Below, one piece after another: positions 32,333 through 43,139 of a DNA stretch of 64,000 nt (position 1 is its first letter; each line of letters starts with the position of its first letter). The notes under the pieces are model-generated. The model was not told the origin of the DNA and did not search any database. It worked only from the letters and a program-made list of their open reading frames with translations. The position numbers were made by a program, and so were the translations under genes. Source of the stretch: Paraspadella gotoi (Eukaryota; Chaetognatha); assembly GCA_051294375.1 (NCBI GenBank), contig CM119265.1:29350540-29414539 (forward strand), given 5' to 3'.

Positions 32333-32417
32333 ATAAATTTTTAAAACCCAATGAACTAATTTAAAAAGTTGCATTGAAAATCTATTTAGTAGAATTTTTC
32401 AATTTAGACCCGCCTTA
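32333..32417. mobile_element. Fragment of the hAT-like MITE (one end)
   Basis: AAGTTGCATTGAAAATCTAT and the end TTTAGACCCGCCTTA match one end of copies 1-3 (TTGAAAATCGATTTAGTA; GCCTTA terminus). The other end is missing, so no target duplication can be defined. Confidence 0.65.
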
Positions 32418-32529
32418 TTACATATTTATTTATACAGACATTTTATCGCCTATAATTTAATTTTCTGCAATGGAAAGATTTTCCTCTTGTACAGAGCGAC
32501 ATAAGTGGGACTTCACTTGTTAAGAGGAA

Positions 32530-32620
32530 CACAACAAAGTGATAGAGGAGGAGGAAGAGGAGAGGAGGAGGAGGAGGAGGAGGACGAGGAGGAGGAGGAC
32601 GACGACGACAACAATGCTTT
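32530..32620. repeat. GGA/GAC trinucleotide run
   Basis: Purine-rich (GGA)n then (GAC)n units at 32546-32610. They explain the Glu/Asp-rich frame at 32505-32795, which is not called as a gene. Confidence 0.8.
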
Positions 32621-33026
32621 TCCTCTTGAAAAGGACGGAATAAAAGACTCTTACTCCTCGTTCTTTTATTTTGAGTCGTTGTTGTTATCTTATGTTGCAT
32701 GTTTTTTACTGGGTTGTTTCCATCTTCATAATTTTTGTAAAAAAAATATCGACGAACTATTGGCGAGAACATTTTCATCATCATCTAAAAGATGATGAAA
32801 AAGTCTAAGCAAAGGCTTCAGCATCATATGTTACCATAGAATTTCATCCCGTAATTTGTTTTCCTGATACTGTATATTTTAAAAATACAACTAGATTAAT
32901 GTAATTTAATTTTTGTATTTCAAAGGGAACGTCTTATCTTTTAATATTTTTATACAGTATGATGATGTAAGTAACTTACAGACAGGATTTGGGTGTTGGA
33001 CCGACGAACCGACAAAGTGGATTATA

Positions 33027-33080
33027 AAACCGGAATCTGCTGTAAGCTGTAAGCTGTAAGCTTACAGAAGATTCCGGTTA
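33027..33080. repeat. Hairpin-forming inverted repeat
   Basis: AACCGGAATCTGCTGTAAGC is mirrored by GCTTACAGAAGATTCCGGTT with a loop of about 13 bases made of a TGTAAGC repeat. The stem of about 19 pairs has one small bulge. Confidence 0.8.
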
Positions 33081-33885
33081 AAAAAACATTTAAGGGACAG
33101 AGAACTTCTTGGCCTTAAGAGTTATATTTAATGTCTTTTCTAAATTTTCTCCGGAGTATAAATTTTGAATTAAAAATATATATAAAGCAAAATAAAAACA
33201 AAGAAAAAGAAAAAAATATGAAAAGAATTTATGTGAAAAAAAAAACGAAAGTGAAAAAGTCCTTCACGTCGTAAATCGTGACTTTGAAAAAATTCGCCCG
33301 GAAGTGAAAGAAGAATCACTCGTCCCAAGTGAACATCTTTGACGTCGTCCTCTTCGTCGTCGTCGTCGTCACAGTAGTCGTCGTCTTCGTCGTCGTTGTC
33401 GTCGTCGTTGTCGTCATGAGCGACGAAATTAACTGCGTTTTCTTCAATCGAGATATAGAGATAGAGGCACGCAGAAGGAGAGACAGAGAGGAAGGGAGAT
33501 AGACAGAGAAAACAGAGAGAGAGAGGGGCACTCAGTAAAAGAGACAGAGACAGAGTTAGGGGAGAAAAAACAGAGTGGTAAAGTAAATGTAATGGAATTA
33601 TCAAACTTGAGAAAAATATTTTTTTCTCCTTTTTCTTTGCAATTTATACAATTCTTTCTTTACTCATTTTCTTTGTCTCCTTCGAACACCTAACCCACAC
33701 AGTCCTATTCCCCACACTAAACCAATCCACACCGACCTATTGGCCACACTTAAACCCACAAATGCTTTTTCTCCCTAGCTTTTACCCATAGTCGAACCGC
33801 ATAGTCCGAGGACCAAACAGATAATGGTATTCAATATTTACGATCTTTTATTCATGAGCAAAAAAAAAAGAGCATCCCTTCCTTC

Positions 33886-34290
33886 CTTTGGGTATGTCTT
33901 CTCTTTTTCTTCGGTATGTCTTCTCCTTCCCTTCGGTATGTCATCTCCTTCCCTTCGGTATGTCTTCTTTTTCCCTTCGATATGTTTTCTTCCCTTCGGA
34001 ATGTCTTCTCCTTCTCTTTAGTATCTCTTCTCCTTCCCTTCAGTATGTCTTATCCTTCCCTTTAATATGTCTTCTTCCCTTCAATATTTCTTCTTCCCTT
34101 TGGTATGTCTTCTCCTTTCCTTTGGTATGTCTTTTCCTTCCCTTCGGTATGTCTTCTTCTTGTCTTCGGTTTGTCTTCTTCCCTTTGGTATGTCTTCTCC
34201 TTACCTTCGGTATGTCTTCCCCTTCCCTTTGGTATGTCTTCTCCTTCTCTTCGGTATGTGTTCTCTTTCCCTTCGGTGTGTCCTTGCCTT
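33886..34290. repeat. 24-bp minisatellite, about 17 copies
   Basis: Units of type TTCGGTATGTCTTCTCCTTC plus CC. Lengths near a multiple of three keep frames open in several phases, giving the Ser/Phe/Leu-rich ORF 33888-34784 and its minus-strand companion 34062-34313. Pyrimidine-rich sequence continues to about 34650. Confidence 0.9.
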
Positions 34291-34852
34291 CTCCCTGTTT
34301 TTACTCCCATCATATTGTCCCTTCTGTATCTTTCCTTTTTTTCTTTTTAATATTTCTCTATTTCTTCAGATTAATATTTAATTTGCATTTTCCATTTTCC
34401 TCCAACTTTCCTCTCTCCTCCCTTGTTCCTTCTCACCGTCCCCATTCCTCCTTTTCTCCCTCTCTCCCCTTCTCCCTTCTCTTCTCACTTTCCTTTTCCC
34501 ACTCTCCCCCTCTCCGTCCCTTACTCCGTCTCTCCTTCACCTTTTCTCCCCTTCTCCCTCCCCCTTCCTCCCCTTCTCCCTCCCTTTCTTCCTCTCCTTC
34601 TTCCTTCCCCTTTTCCCCTTCTCCCTCCCCTTCTTCTTCTTCCTCTTTTTTCATGAGGCGAGAAAAGGACATGGAGCGACGGGACATTTGGTTCTTCTAT
34701 GGGCGCCCGTTAAAAGAGGGGAGGAATAAGAGAGGGAAAATTAGGGAAAGTAGGAAGAATAAAAGGAAAAAGAGGGGAGATTAGAATAACGGATTAAGTT
34801 TGATTTGAAAGCGAAGAAAGTAAATTATGATTAATAAGCTATTGTATGGTTT

Positions 34853-36300
34853 AAATGTAATACAAAGGATTAACAATATCAGAAGCTAATATTAAAGTAA
34901 TATTCGTCAAAAAATGAAATTTGTTTTTTGATTACTATAACTCTACAATCTGCTGGTTGAATTTTCAAGATTTTCATTCTTTTTGCAATTCCTTCTGGAT
35001 TGCATCAACACCATGGATTCTTTTTTCTCCACAAGAGTCGAAGGATTTTCTTACCTCCGGCCTCCCCATCGGCCCTCCCAGCTTCAGTCGGGGACGCGTC
35101 CCATCTGTCATACTCCCGACTGTCCCGGCTCGCGCCGGCCTCTCCTGAAAATTGGAACCCCGGTGAACAGGCGCTGTACTGGCACTTGTCCACCACCTTG
35201 CCGACGATGGCTAGAGCCGTTGCACAAGCGCGGCTTCGCGATGACCATGATGCAAGAGCCGTGAAAAAGGCCATACAATGATTGAGGACGGGCCCGCCCG
35301 GTCCAACACGTTCGAGCAGCAAACTCCTCCCCACTCCGTGACGCCGCGCGGCGGGTTAAAAGTATCCCGCGCCCGCATGCACCGTCGAGCTCTGATGAGT
35401 CATTCCCGCACTGAGAAGTACTTCATCTGCCGCGTCAATTCCCGCTAAAAGACCGTTCCTCTGAATGACATACCATGAGACCGGCTATACGAAAGCGGAC
35501 CGCAATGTGAATGACCATCGGCCACATCCACTAGAAACCCGCTGACAACTCGTCTTCTCGGATGCACTAATCCAATGATTAAGACCTCATGAAAAGGACG
35601 CATTGACTGACACGCAGTGAACGACCGTGAAAGGCGTGAGATTATTGAGTGAGAACCGGTGAAAGGCAATGACATGATAAGACTTGGTTATAAGGCGGTA
35701 ATAAACACTGATATTGAGGTAACCCCCGGCGAAAGCACAGTATACCTGATGAGACCTGAAAGGCGTACTCCGCATGAGTCATGATGAGACTGCTGAAAGG
35801 GACTGGGCCCTCGGCGTGATGACCATGAATCGAGATCCGTGAAAGGCGATGACACGCTGGACTGAGGAAGACTCATGACACACCAAAGGACCTCGTGCAG
35901 CGCGGCCGACTCCGCGGTGTGAAGGTTTGTTAATATGGCTCCTTGGGACACCCAACCCCACGAACGAAATCTGTGAAACGATTCTTACGACATATCAATA
36001 TGACAATTTCAAACTTAACCAAGTTGATACACTATATATATATATGTTTAATGAATACTTCTATTAATATATTAAATTTATTAATGTTTTTATTATTAAA
36101 TTATATTTCTGATTATCAATATTCTAATTGATCTAAATCATTATTGGTATTGGGATGTGAGTGATGTCTTCTGGAATTAGAGAGATCGTCGGTACAATTG
36201 AAGTTTATATGACTCTCCAGGTTGATTTCCTCCAGTTTCAACATTTTCGTCTAACTCGAGTCTTTAGGAAGAATATCTTATAGACGGAAACCGTGTCCGA
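34853..36300. mobile_element. Foldback-like inverted repeat (IR2), left arm
   Basis: This arm is mirrored by 38390-39597. Matching landmarks in mirror order include TAATATTCGTCAAAAAATGA (34902 versus about 39545), AGTCGAAGGATTTTCTTACC-like sequence (35037 versus about 39395), a long stretch of roughly 35-40 bp subrepeats containing GTGAAAGGC and ATGAGACC (about 35360-35960), and TCCTCCAGTTTCAACATTTT with ACGGAAACCGTGTCCGA (36230-36300 versus 38405-38490). Long arms made of short tandem units around a loop are the hallmark of Foldback-type DNA elements. No transposase is visible. Confidence 0.7.
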
Positions 36301-36430
36301 CTTTAATTAATTTAATTAATTAATTAATTTAATTAATTAATTATAGACGGAAACCGTGTCCGACTTTAATTAATTTAATTAATTTAATTAATTAATTATA
36401 GACGGAAACCGTGTCCGAGTTTAATTAATT
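36278..36430. repeat. TTAATTAA / ACGGAAACCGTG repeat, three copies
   Basis: TATAGACGGAAACCGTGTCC occurs at 36279, 36343 and 36398, separated by strings of TTAATTAATT. It marks the inner end of the left arm of IR2, 59 bases before the exon at 36489. Confidence 0.9.
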
Positions 36431-36488
36431 TTTATCATATATTTTTTCATTGATTTTATTTCTACATTTTCTCTTTTCTTTCTTCCAG

Positions 36489-36772
36489 AGGCGACCGCGT
36501 CGTCAAGGTCGTCGTCATAGCAACGAAGCCGCCGCCGCCTCCGCCTCCGCCGTCGCCGCAGACACGCCCACTCGCCGCCGACGCAAACAACGAGGACGCA
36601 GCTTTTACGCGCAGCCTGGCGTCCGTTCACGCGCCCCTCACACTTTGGGTGAAGTGAACGCGCTCGGTCTGGTCACGTGCGATATCTTGAGTTATCCTCA
36701 CATCACACTCTCAAACATCGTGTGTGAACTCATCACAGAAGCGTTCGTTCTGCCAAAGAACTTCACTTTCAG
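36489..36772 (+). CDS. Exon of the same gene, Arg/Ala-rich then conserved-looking segment
   Basis: The acceptor is TTTTCTTTCTTCCAG and the donor is TTCAG/GTCAGC. Phase 0 from exon 31752-31884 is open across the whole exon (94 codons, ending in phase 2). The first half (RRPRRQGRRHSNE, then Ala/Ser repeats, then TPTRRRRKQRGR) is basic and low-complexity, probably disordered. The second half (TLGEVNALGLVTCDILSYPH, ITLSNIVCELITEAFVLPKN, FTFR) looks like a compact alpha/beta segment. I cannot name the family. The exon lies in the loop of IR2. The next exon is not seen; a (CT)n and a 25-N gap follow at once. Confidence 0.7.
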
Positions 36773-36801
36773 GTCAGCTCTCTCTCTCTCTCTCTCTCTC
36801 T

Positions 36802-36826
36802 NNNNNNNNNNNNNNNNNNNNNNNNN
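36802..36826. other. 25-N gap after (CT)n
   Basis: Begins directly after a CT microsatellite 29 bases downstream of the exon donor, so the 3' continuation of the gene may be misjoined here. Confidence 0.99.
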
Positions 36827-38389
36827 TCATTCTGATAATACAAGCAGAGACCGAGACGGATGAGTAATGACGAGCACATGCCGACTTCCGGGACCGAGGT
36901 CTGCGTCAGGCGACTCGACCAATATTCGGCGATGCCTACTGCCTGCCGAAAGACCTCTATGAGGAGTGACGCAGGTCGGAGACATGAGAGAGAGTAGTCC
37001 CAACTTTTTCTCGTCGAGTCTTAGTGCCTTGACAATTGCCAAATTTTATTGCGCGAGAGCTTGAATGAGGAAAAATTGTAATTCTTTGTCGGCAACCCGT
37101 TGTTGATTTTACCGAGAGACGGCAGAGATGACTACGAGATGGTTGACTGGGGAGAAAGAGGAGGATGACGGGAGAGATGATGAGAGGAGAGAGGAGGAGA
37201 GGATGTGAGAGCTATGAGAGTGAGGAGCGAGGGGGATGGAGAGATGAGAGGAGTCTGACCTTGAATAGTTGAGTCTTGGCAGAACCGAGCGCTTCTGGTG
37301 ATGATGTTTACACACCCCCGTATGTTGAGAGTTGTGATGTTTTGAGGGAGTTAATAAACGCTCCTAGAGCCCTGTTCGGCCACGTGACCCCACGATCCGA
37401 TCGCGGTTCACTTCACCCAGAGAAAGTCCTAGCTACATGCCTATTCTCCCTGCATATCGTTCCCAGATCATATTCGTCCAGTACGCTGCCTCCCGTGGTC
37501 TAATCCGTGTTGGGGGGTCGGCCCCCTAGCGCGCTTTGATGTGCTGTGAACCGGACGCCCCACCTGGCTCTGTATCGGTCGCGTCTAATGCTGCCGGTAC
37601 CCTCCCCGGATTGTCGCTGTTTCGCCTAGTCCTCCCCAGCGGCGCGGCTCGTGTAATCACTGTGGCTGGGTGGGCGTGATCTTGCGATCCGGACGGCGCG
37701 TAGGCGGTAATGCCCGCAGGCGCGGATTTCCGGTGCTATGCCCGGCACCGACCCCTCTGATGCGCGACGCGGTTACGTCCTCCTGGAGAAACAGAAGTAC
37801 GAAACAACTTAGAGCACTAAGACAAAACATAAATCCCAATGACCAATAACAGATATACTAGAGATTTCGGATAAAACTAATACACTCTTTAAGTCGGACC
37901 ACGGGTGTATCCCGTGGTTCGTATATCAGACATTATGATACGGTTGGCGGGCCACGTGCCACAACGCGTCCTTGTTCACCCCCGGCCGTAGACATCTATC
38001 ACATGACCAGCGGATTACGCACATCCAGTTGTGACGCGCGTGGACTTGCATGACAGTAAGGCCGGATCAAGCTACAGCGAACCATCTAGGGTATCCGGCG
38101 GCGTTGCCAAATGCCGCACCGGCGAATGTACGGCGGTACCTCGCCTGCGCGTGAAAAGGGCGTGGGAACGGCCCGTGAAGAGCATAGCCTTGGGATTGTT
38201 CGGCAAACCTCAAGGCCTGGTTCTCCCAAGCCGATAGGCAGCCGTTCCCATGGGTGCTTAGGAGGGGAGGGTATATTAAGTGAGATAGTTTACGGGACAA
38301 GTCCTCCAGCTTCCAGACCCATACGTCGCGTCCTTATTCCACATGGAAGATTAATTAATTATTCAGAATTAGTTAAGTTAGTAGTTAAA
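36827..38389. other. GC-rich loop of IR2, no gene recognised
   Basis: About 1.5 kb, GC- and CpG-rich from 37270 to 38300 and unlike the AT-rich surroundings. Short ORFs (37276-37503, 38031-38237 on +; 38067-38300 on -) overlap without domain or splice support. A short stretch at 38205-38235 (CCTCAAGGCCTGGTTCTCCC) resembles part of the SINE at 58700. The rest could be the internal body of a decayed element or a CpG island. Confidence 0.4.
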
Positions 38390-39597
38390 TTAATGTATAA
38401 ACTCGGACACGTGTTTCCGTCTATTTAAGATTATCTCTTCCCTAAAAGACTCTGAGTAAGACGAAAATGTTGAAACTTGGAGGAAATCAACCGTGGAGAG
38501 TCATATAGAACTTTCAATTGTCACGCGATACATCTCTCTAATTCAGAAGACATCACTTCACATCATGCCCTAATACCAATAATCATTTAGACTCAATTAG
38601 AATAGTTGATTATCCGAAATATTAAGTTTTAATAATAAAAAGAGCATTGAATAAATGATATAAATATAAATGATTTAAAAATATATAACAAAAGTATATT
38701 ACGCAACTATAATTTGAATTATTGTCATATTATCATTATAGAAATCGTCTCACTGTCCAGCAAAGGACCCATATCTTAAACAGAACTCTGACACGGCCCT
38801 TCGACGGGTTCTTTTGTGCTATGGTCTTTCCCTCTCATAGTCCCAGCGCGTGTCATGCCTTTCACCAGGTCTCATCATCGTCCTTTCAACGAGTCTTCGT
38901 GATCATCTCATCACGCTGTTTTCAGCGGTCGCTCATCAGGTAATGCTTTTTTCACCGGTCTTCATCATTGCGTCTTTTACGCTCTTTTACCACTAGTCCA
39001 TTGATCCTTTCACCTCTGTCAATCTATCGCTCCCGTTCATCTTCACTCGGTGTGTCTCATTCTCTCACCTTCACTGTCATCTGTTCTGATCATTGCTCAC
39101 ACGCCTTTCTACTGGGTTTCACTCATGTGCATCACAGCCTGTTTACGCGTTCTCATGACTGTCATTCACGTCTTTTACGTCCATCATGTTCATTCATACC
39201 TTTTACGCTCTCAGTCACTGTCAGTGCCTCTTATCGGTCTCATCATGTCAGTTCACGGCCTTTCACGGGTCTAGCCATGTCCCATTGGTGCGTGGACAAT
39301 CAAGTCACGCTTTCACGGTTGCCATTTTCCAGAGACCGCAATTGGACGGCGTCACTGAACTGAGCGATGGGAGGCGCATAAGAAAATCCTTCTGGACTCT
39401 TGGCGATGGAGAAAAACAAGAATTCGCATTGGTTGTTGATTGCATCCAGAAGGTAATTGCTCAATAGAATGAAATCGTGTGAATAATTCAACACAAGCAA
39501 TGTAGAGTTATAGCCAATCAAAATGAACAAATTTCATTTTTTTGACGAATATTACTTTTAATATTGCTGATATTGTAACCTTTGTTATTACATTTAA
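38390..39597. mobile_element. Foldback-like inverted repeat (IR2), right arm
   Basis: Complement of 34853-36300. It shows the subrepeats most clearly: CCTTTCACCAGGTCTCATCA and related units about every 35-40 bases from 38800 to 39300. The outermost part is AT-rich, ending TTGTTATTACATTTA. The arms differ by many substitutions and indels, so the element is old or evolves quickly. Overlapping ORFs at 38968-39467 are repeat translations. Confidence 0.7.
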
Positions 39598-39759
39598 AAA
39601 TACAATAGCTGTTTTAATTCTATTATGTTGACTTTGCTTCGCTGCTTCCATCAAACTTAAGTCCGTTTATTCGTATTGCTCCGCCTTGTTCCTTTGATGA
39701 TGTCTTCCTACGTTTCGCCTTAATTTTCCCGCTCTCGTTATTCGCGTCCCCTGCTGTTT

Positions 39760-40200
39760 AACGGGGCGCCATAGTAAGAACCAGAATGTCCCCGTGCCGC
39801 TCCATGCTCCCTTTTTCTCGCCTGCATTCTGAAAATAAGAGGGAACGAAGAGGGTGAAGGGATGAGGGCAGGGGAAACAGCGGGGAGAGCAAGGAGGGAG
39901 GAAGAAGAGGGAGGGAAAGGAGGAAAGGGGGGAGAGACGGAGAAGGCGGGAGCAGGAGCAGGAGAGCTGAGAAGAAAGTGAGAGAGAAGGGAAAAGCGGG
40001 AGGAACCGGGAGAGAGAGAATAAGGAGGGAGGAGGGAGAAAGGAGGAGAGAGAAAAGACTGGAGGAAATGAAAATTAAAATTAAATATGAAAGTGCTAAA
40101 GATAGAGAATATTGAAAGGAGAAAAAGAAGGAAAGATACAAAAGAGCAATATGGATTGCGGAGTTAAAGATTAGAGAGCAAGACAGCACGAAGGGAAAGA
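39760..40200. repeat. Purine-rich low-complexity tract
   Basis: AGGAGGGAGGAAG-type sequence. The minus-strand Ser/Leu/Pro ORF 39758-40270 is its shadow. A G8 run sits at 40214. Confidence 0.75.
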
Positions 40201-40454
40201 GAATCTCTCTCTGGGGGGGGTCTCGTGGGCTTCTCTCTCTCTCTCTCTTTTTATCTCTCTCTCTCCTCACTCATTTTCTCCTTCGCAACTTTATCACAAC
40301 AGCTGTCACTATCATCACTATCATCACTATCATCATTATGTATACATACATCCATATATTTTCTCCTTAGTTCATCTAACTGTCCCTATGTCGATCCATG
40401 GAACCATCCATCAATCCATCCATCCTTTCTTTCAGCCAAATTCTGTAATTCTGC

Positions 40455-41240
40455 NNNNNNNNNNNNNNNNNNNNNNNNNNNNNNNNNNNNNNNNNNNNNN
40501 NNNNNNNNNNNNNNNNNNNNNNNNNNNNNNNNNNNNNNNNNNNNNNNNNNNNNNNNNNNNNNNNNNNNNNNNNNNNNNNNNNNNNNNNNNNNNNNNNNNN
40601 NNNNNNNNNNNNNNNNNNNNNNNNNNNNNNNNNNNNNNNNNNNNNNNNNNNNNNNNNNNNNNNNNNNNNNNNNNNNNNNNNNNNNNNNNNNNNNNNNNNN
40701 NNNNNNNNNNNNNNNNNNNNNNNNNNNNNNNNNNNNNNNNNNNNNNNNNNNNNNNNNNNNNNNNNNNNNNNNNNNNNNNNNNNNNNNNNNNNNNNNNNNN
40801 NNNNNNNNNNNNNNNNNNNNNNNNNNNNNNNNNNNNNNNNNNNNNNNNNNNNNNNNNNNNNNNNNNNNNNNNNNNNNNNNNNNNNNNNNNNNNNNNNNNN
40901 NNNNNNNNNNNNNNNNNNNNNNNNNNNNNNNNNNNNNNNNNNNNNNNNNNNNNNNNNNNNNNNNNNNNNNNNNNNNNNNNNNNNNNNNNNNNNNNNNNNN
41001 NNNNNNNNNNNNNNNNNNNNNNNNNNNNNNNNNNNNNNNNNNNNNNNNNNNNNNNNNNNNNNNNNNNNNNNNNNNNNNNNNNNNNNNNNNNNNNNNNNNN
41101 NNNNNNNNNNNNNNNNNNNNNNNNNNNNNNNNNNNNNNNNNNNNNNNNNNNNNNNNNNNNNNNNNNNNNNNNNNNNNNNNNNNNNNNNNNNNNNNNNNNN
41201 NNNNNNNNNNNNNNNNNNNNNNNNNNNNNNNNNNNNNNNN
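40455..41240. other. Assembly gap (786 N)
   Basis: Second-largest gap; flanks are unrelated unique sequence. Open frames crossing it are meaningless. Confidence 0.99.
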
Positions 41241-41451
41241 TCTCCCATCATTTTAATAAATTCAATATGTTCATCGCCCCAAATTATTTGTATTATATTT
41301 CTTATTATTCTTTTCTCTTTAAATCTGAGAAAAACTTGAAAAAATTAAGTGAAAAAAATATTTCGGTCTTACAATATCGTTAATCAATTGAAATGAAAAA
41401 AAGATAAAAAAGTGACAAGAAAGTGAAAACTTATCAACGTGATCAAATTTT

Positions 41452-41733
41452 CTACGGATTCATTTGGATCATCCACACAGGAATTTCCCTCACACACGGG
41501 ATTTCCGAATGTATCCTTCTTGGTGATTTCTGCTCAGCACAGCGAATATGTTTCTCCACAACAGTGTAATAGTGTGAGGCGATGTCTCTCATTGTTTTCC
41601 GGGTGTAATCTATCGCCTTCTTTCTTGCATTACTCCAATTGTATTTGATAGGCGTAGCGGCTAAAAGTTCCATTTCTGAATGATGATTACAGTTCGATCC
41701 CAGCAGACTGAACACCTGAACAGTCTGAAACAT
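41452..41733 (-). CDS. Unassigned minus-strand open frame
   Basis: A 93-residue frame. The part below 41640 has ordinary composition (SNARKKAIDYTRKTMRDIAS, HYYTVVEKHIRCAEQK), while the first residues overlap a SINE-like sequence read in the other direction. An acceptor-like GTTCAG precedes TCTGCTGGG at about 41716. No domain is recognised. It may be an exon of a minus-strand gene together with 41834-41899, although the phases do not match directly. Confidence 0.25.
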   Translation of the reverse strand: MFQTVQVFSLLGSNCNHHSEMELLAATPIKYNWSNARKKAIDYTRKTMRDIASHYYTVVEKHIRCAEQKSPRRIHSEIPCVREIPVWMIQMNP

Positions 41734-41800
41734 AAAGGAGCCAGCTCTCTAGCTGTTTTAAACGGTCTGTAGAAGGCGATTAACACCCCTCGAGACCGCT
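41645..41800 (+). mobile_element. tRNA-derived SINE-like sequence
   Basis: A-box-like TAGCGGCTAAAAG (41654) and B-box GTTCGATCC (41691) are about 37 bases apart, the spacing of Pol III internal promoters. They are followed by a body with AGCTCTCTAGCTGTTTTAAA. The tail is not delimited. The sequence differs from the SINE at 14362/58555. Confidence 0.5.
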
Positions 41801-41833
41801 GCTCATGATCTCTTCTTCTCTCAAAATACTCAC

Positions 41834-41899
41834 TTTATCCCGCAGCTGCGGATCAACTAAGGAGAAACTTGCCCGACGAAGAGCATTTACGCCCCCCAT
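41834..41899 (-). CDS. Possible small exon, minus strand
   Basis: From an ATG at 41899 the frame reads MGGVNALRRASFSLVDPQLR DK and meets a consensus donor AAA/GTGAGT at 41833. The peptide is plausible but only 22 residues long, and no partner exon in matching phase was found. Confidence 0.22.
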
Positions 41900-41999
41900 A
41901 ATTCGACATGTCCATTTGAGTTTTTTATAGAACTTGTTCTTGTATGTTGTTGTTGTTATTTTTACGACGCGAAAAATATTATCTTTTATCATTCATTCT

Positions 42000-43100
42000 T
42001 CAATTTTTCCTGTCATAAAGAACCACGAATAGTCGTATTAGCACAGAATGTCCTAAAACAAAGCGTTTTCTTTGGTTTTTAAAACAAAACAAGTAATTCT
42101 GTTTACCCTAGTAATTAACTTACCCGGATCCTGTGACTTCCCTTGCTTTGGAATATGCTCGTTATTGTGCTTCGTCACGCGAACCGTGTTTGAACTTTAA
42201 TCACGCTGAATATGCTTTTCTACTTAATCACAATGAATTCGATTTCTTATATAAATGTAAAATTTAAAACTAAAATCACTTTCATTGGAAATAGTAAGTA
42301 GAAATTAACATTTTAGTATATTATGAAGTAGCATAATTTTACTCAGGTATTAAATTTCTGTTTTAATCGGCGGTGATAAAATTTTGTTTGCTTCGTCTTG
42401 TTCCCTCGTGTGGGAAATATTAGTGTCTATTTATAACATACTCTTCTCTCTACTCTCTGCTCTCTCTTTTGATACTCAATCCTGTTCTCTGCCGTACTTC
42501 TACAAATACTTTGTCTTTCTCTGCCCTCTCTCTTCCCTCTCTCTTCCTCTCTCTCTCTCCCCTCTCTCTCGCGTCTCCTTTTCTCTCTGCATCTCTTAAT
42601 ATATTTATAATCATTTATGTTCCATGAATGTTAATTCAGATATGTTTATTTCTAGTATGTTCTTGTCTATATTTATTTTGAAATATCTAGAAATTTGGTT
42701 ACTAGTATTTTTCGTAGAGGCTAACAGTGTTAGGGAAGTTAAACCTAACGGACAATTAATTAAGTCCTTATCTGTTTTAAAATAACAAACTAGATTAAAA
42801 AAATAAAGAAAAACAATGCGTGATAAAAAAGACATAGTAAAAATAAGTATACGTCTTAAACTCAGTGAGAGAAAGTTTGTGGCCTCATCTTTGATGAATT
42901 TCCTAGTGGGAGACGCCAGGAAATAGCCCAACCTGAGTCGAGATTAGCCACTTACTCTCGTCTCTCTCTCTCGTTTCTTTCTGGTGTATATTCTCTCAAG
43001 CGTTTTATACTTCATCTTGAGTCGTCATCCGTACGAAATCAAAGTCTCTCCTCTATCACATCAATCTCTCCTCAATCGATGATTTTTTTTTATATTGCAT
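42000..43100. other. Unique AT-rich stretch with CT microsatellite
   Basis: No gene recognised. CT-rich sequence at 42440-42600. The minus-strand frame 42611-42931 (106 codons) is AT-driven and has no splice or domain support. Confidence 0.5.
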
Positions 43101-43139
43101 GCGCATACAGTGAGACGGATTAGAAAGAAATGTATATTA

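Noticed and set aside
36489-36660. Alternative frame of the last exon giving a Pro-rich peptide (GDRVVKVVVIATK then Pro run)
   Set aside because: It stops at a TGA before the donor, whereas the chosen frame is open to the donor and is in phase with exon 31752-31884.
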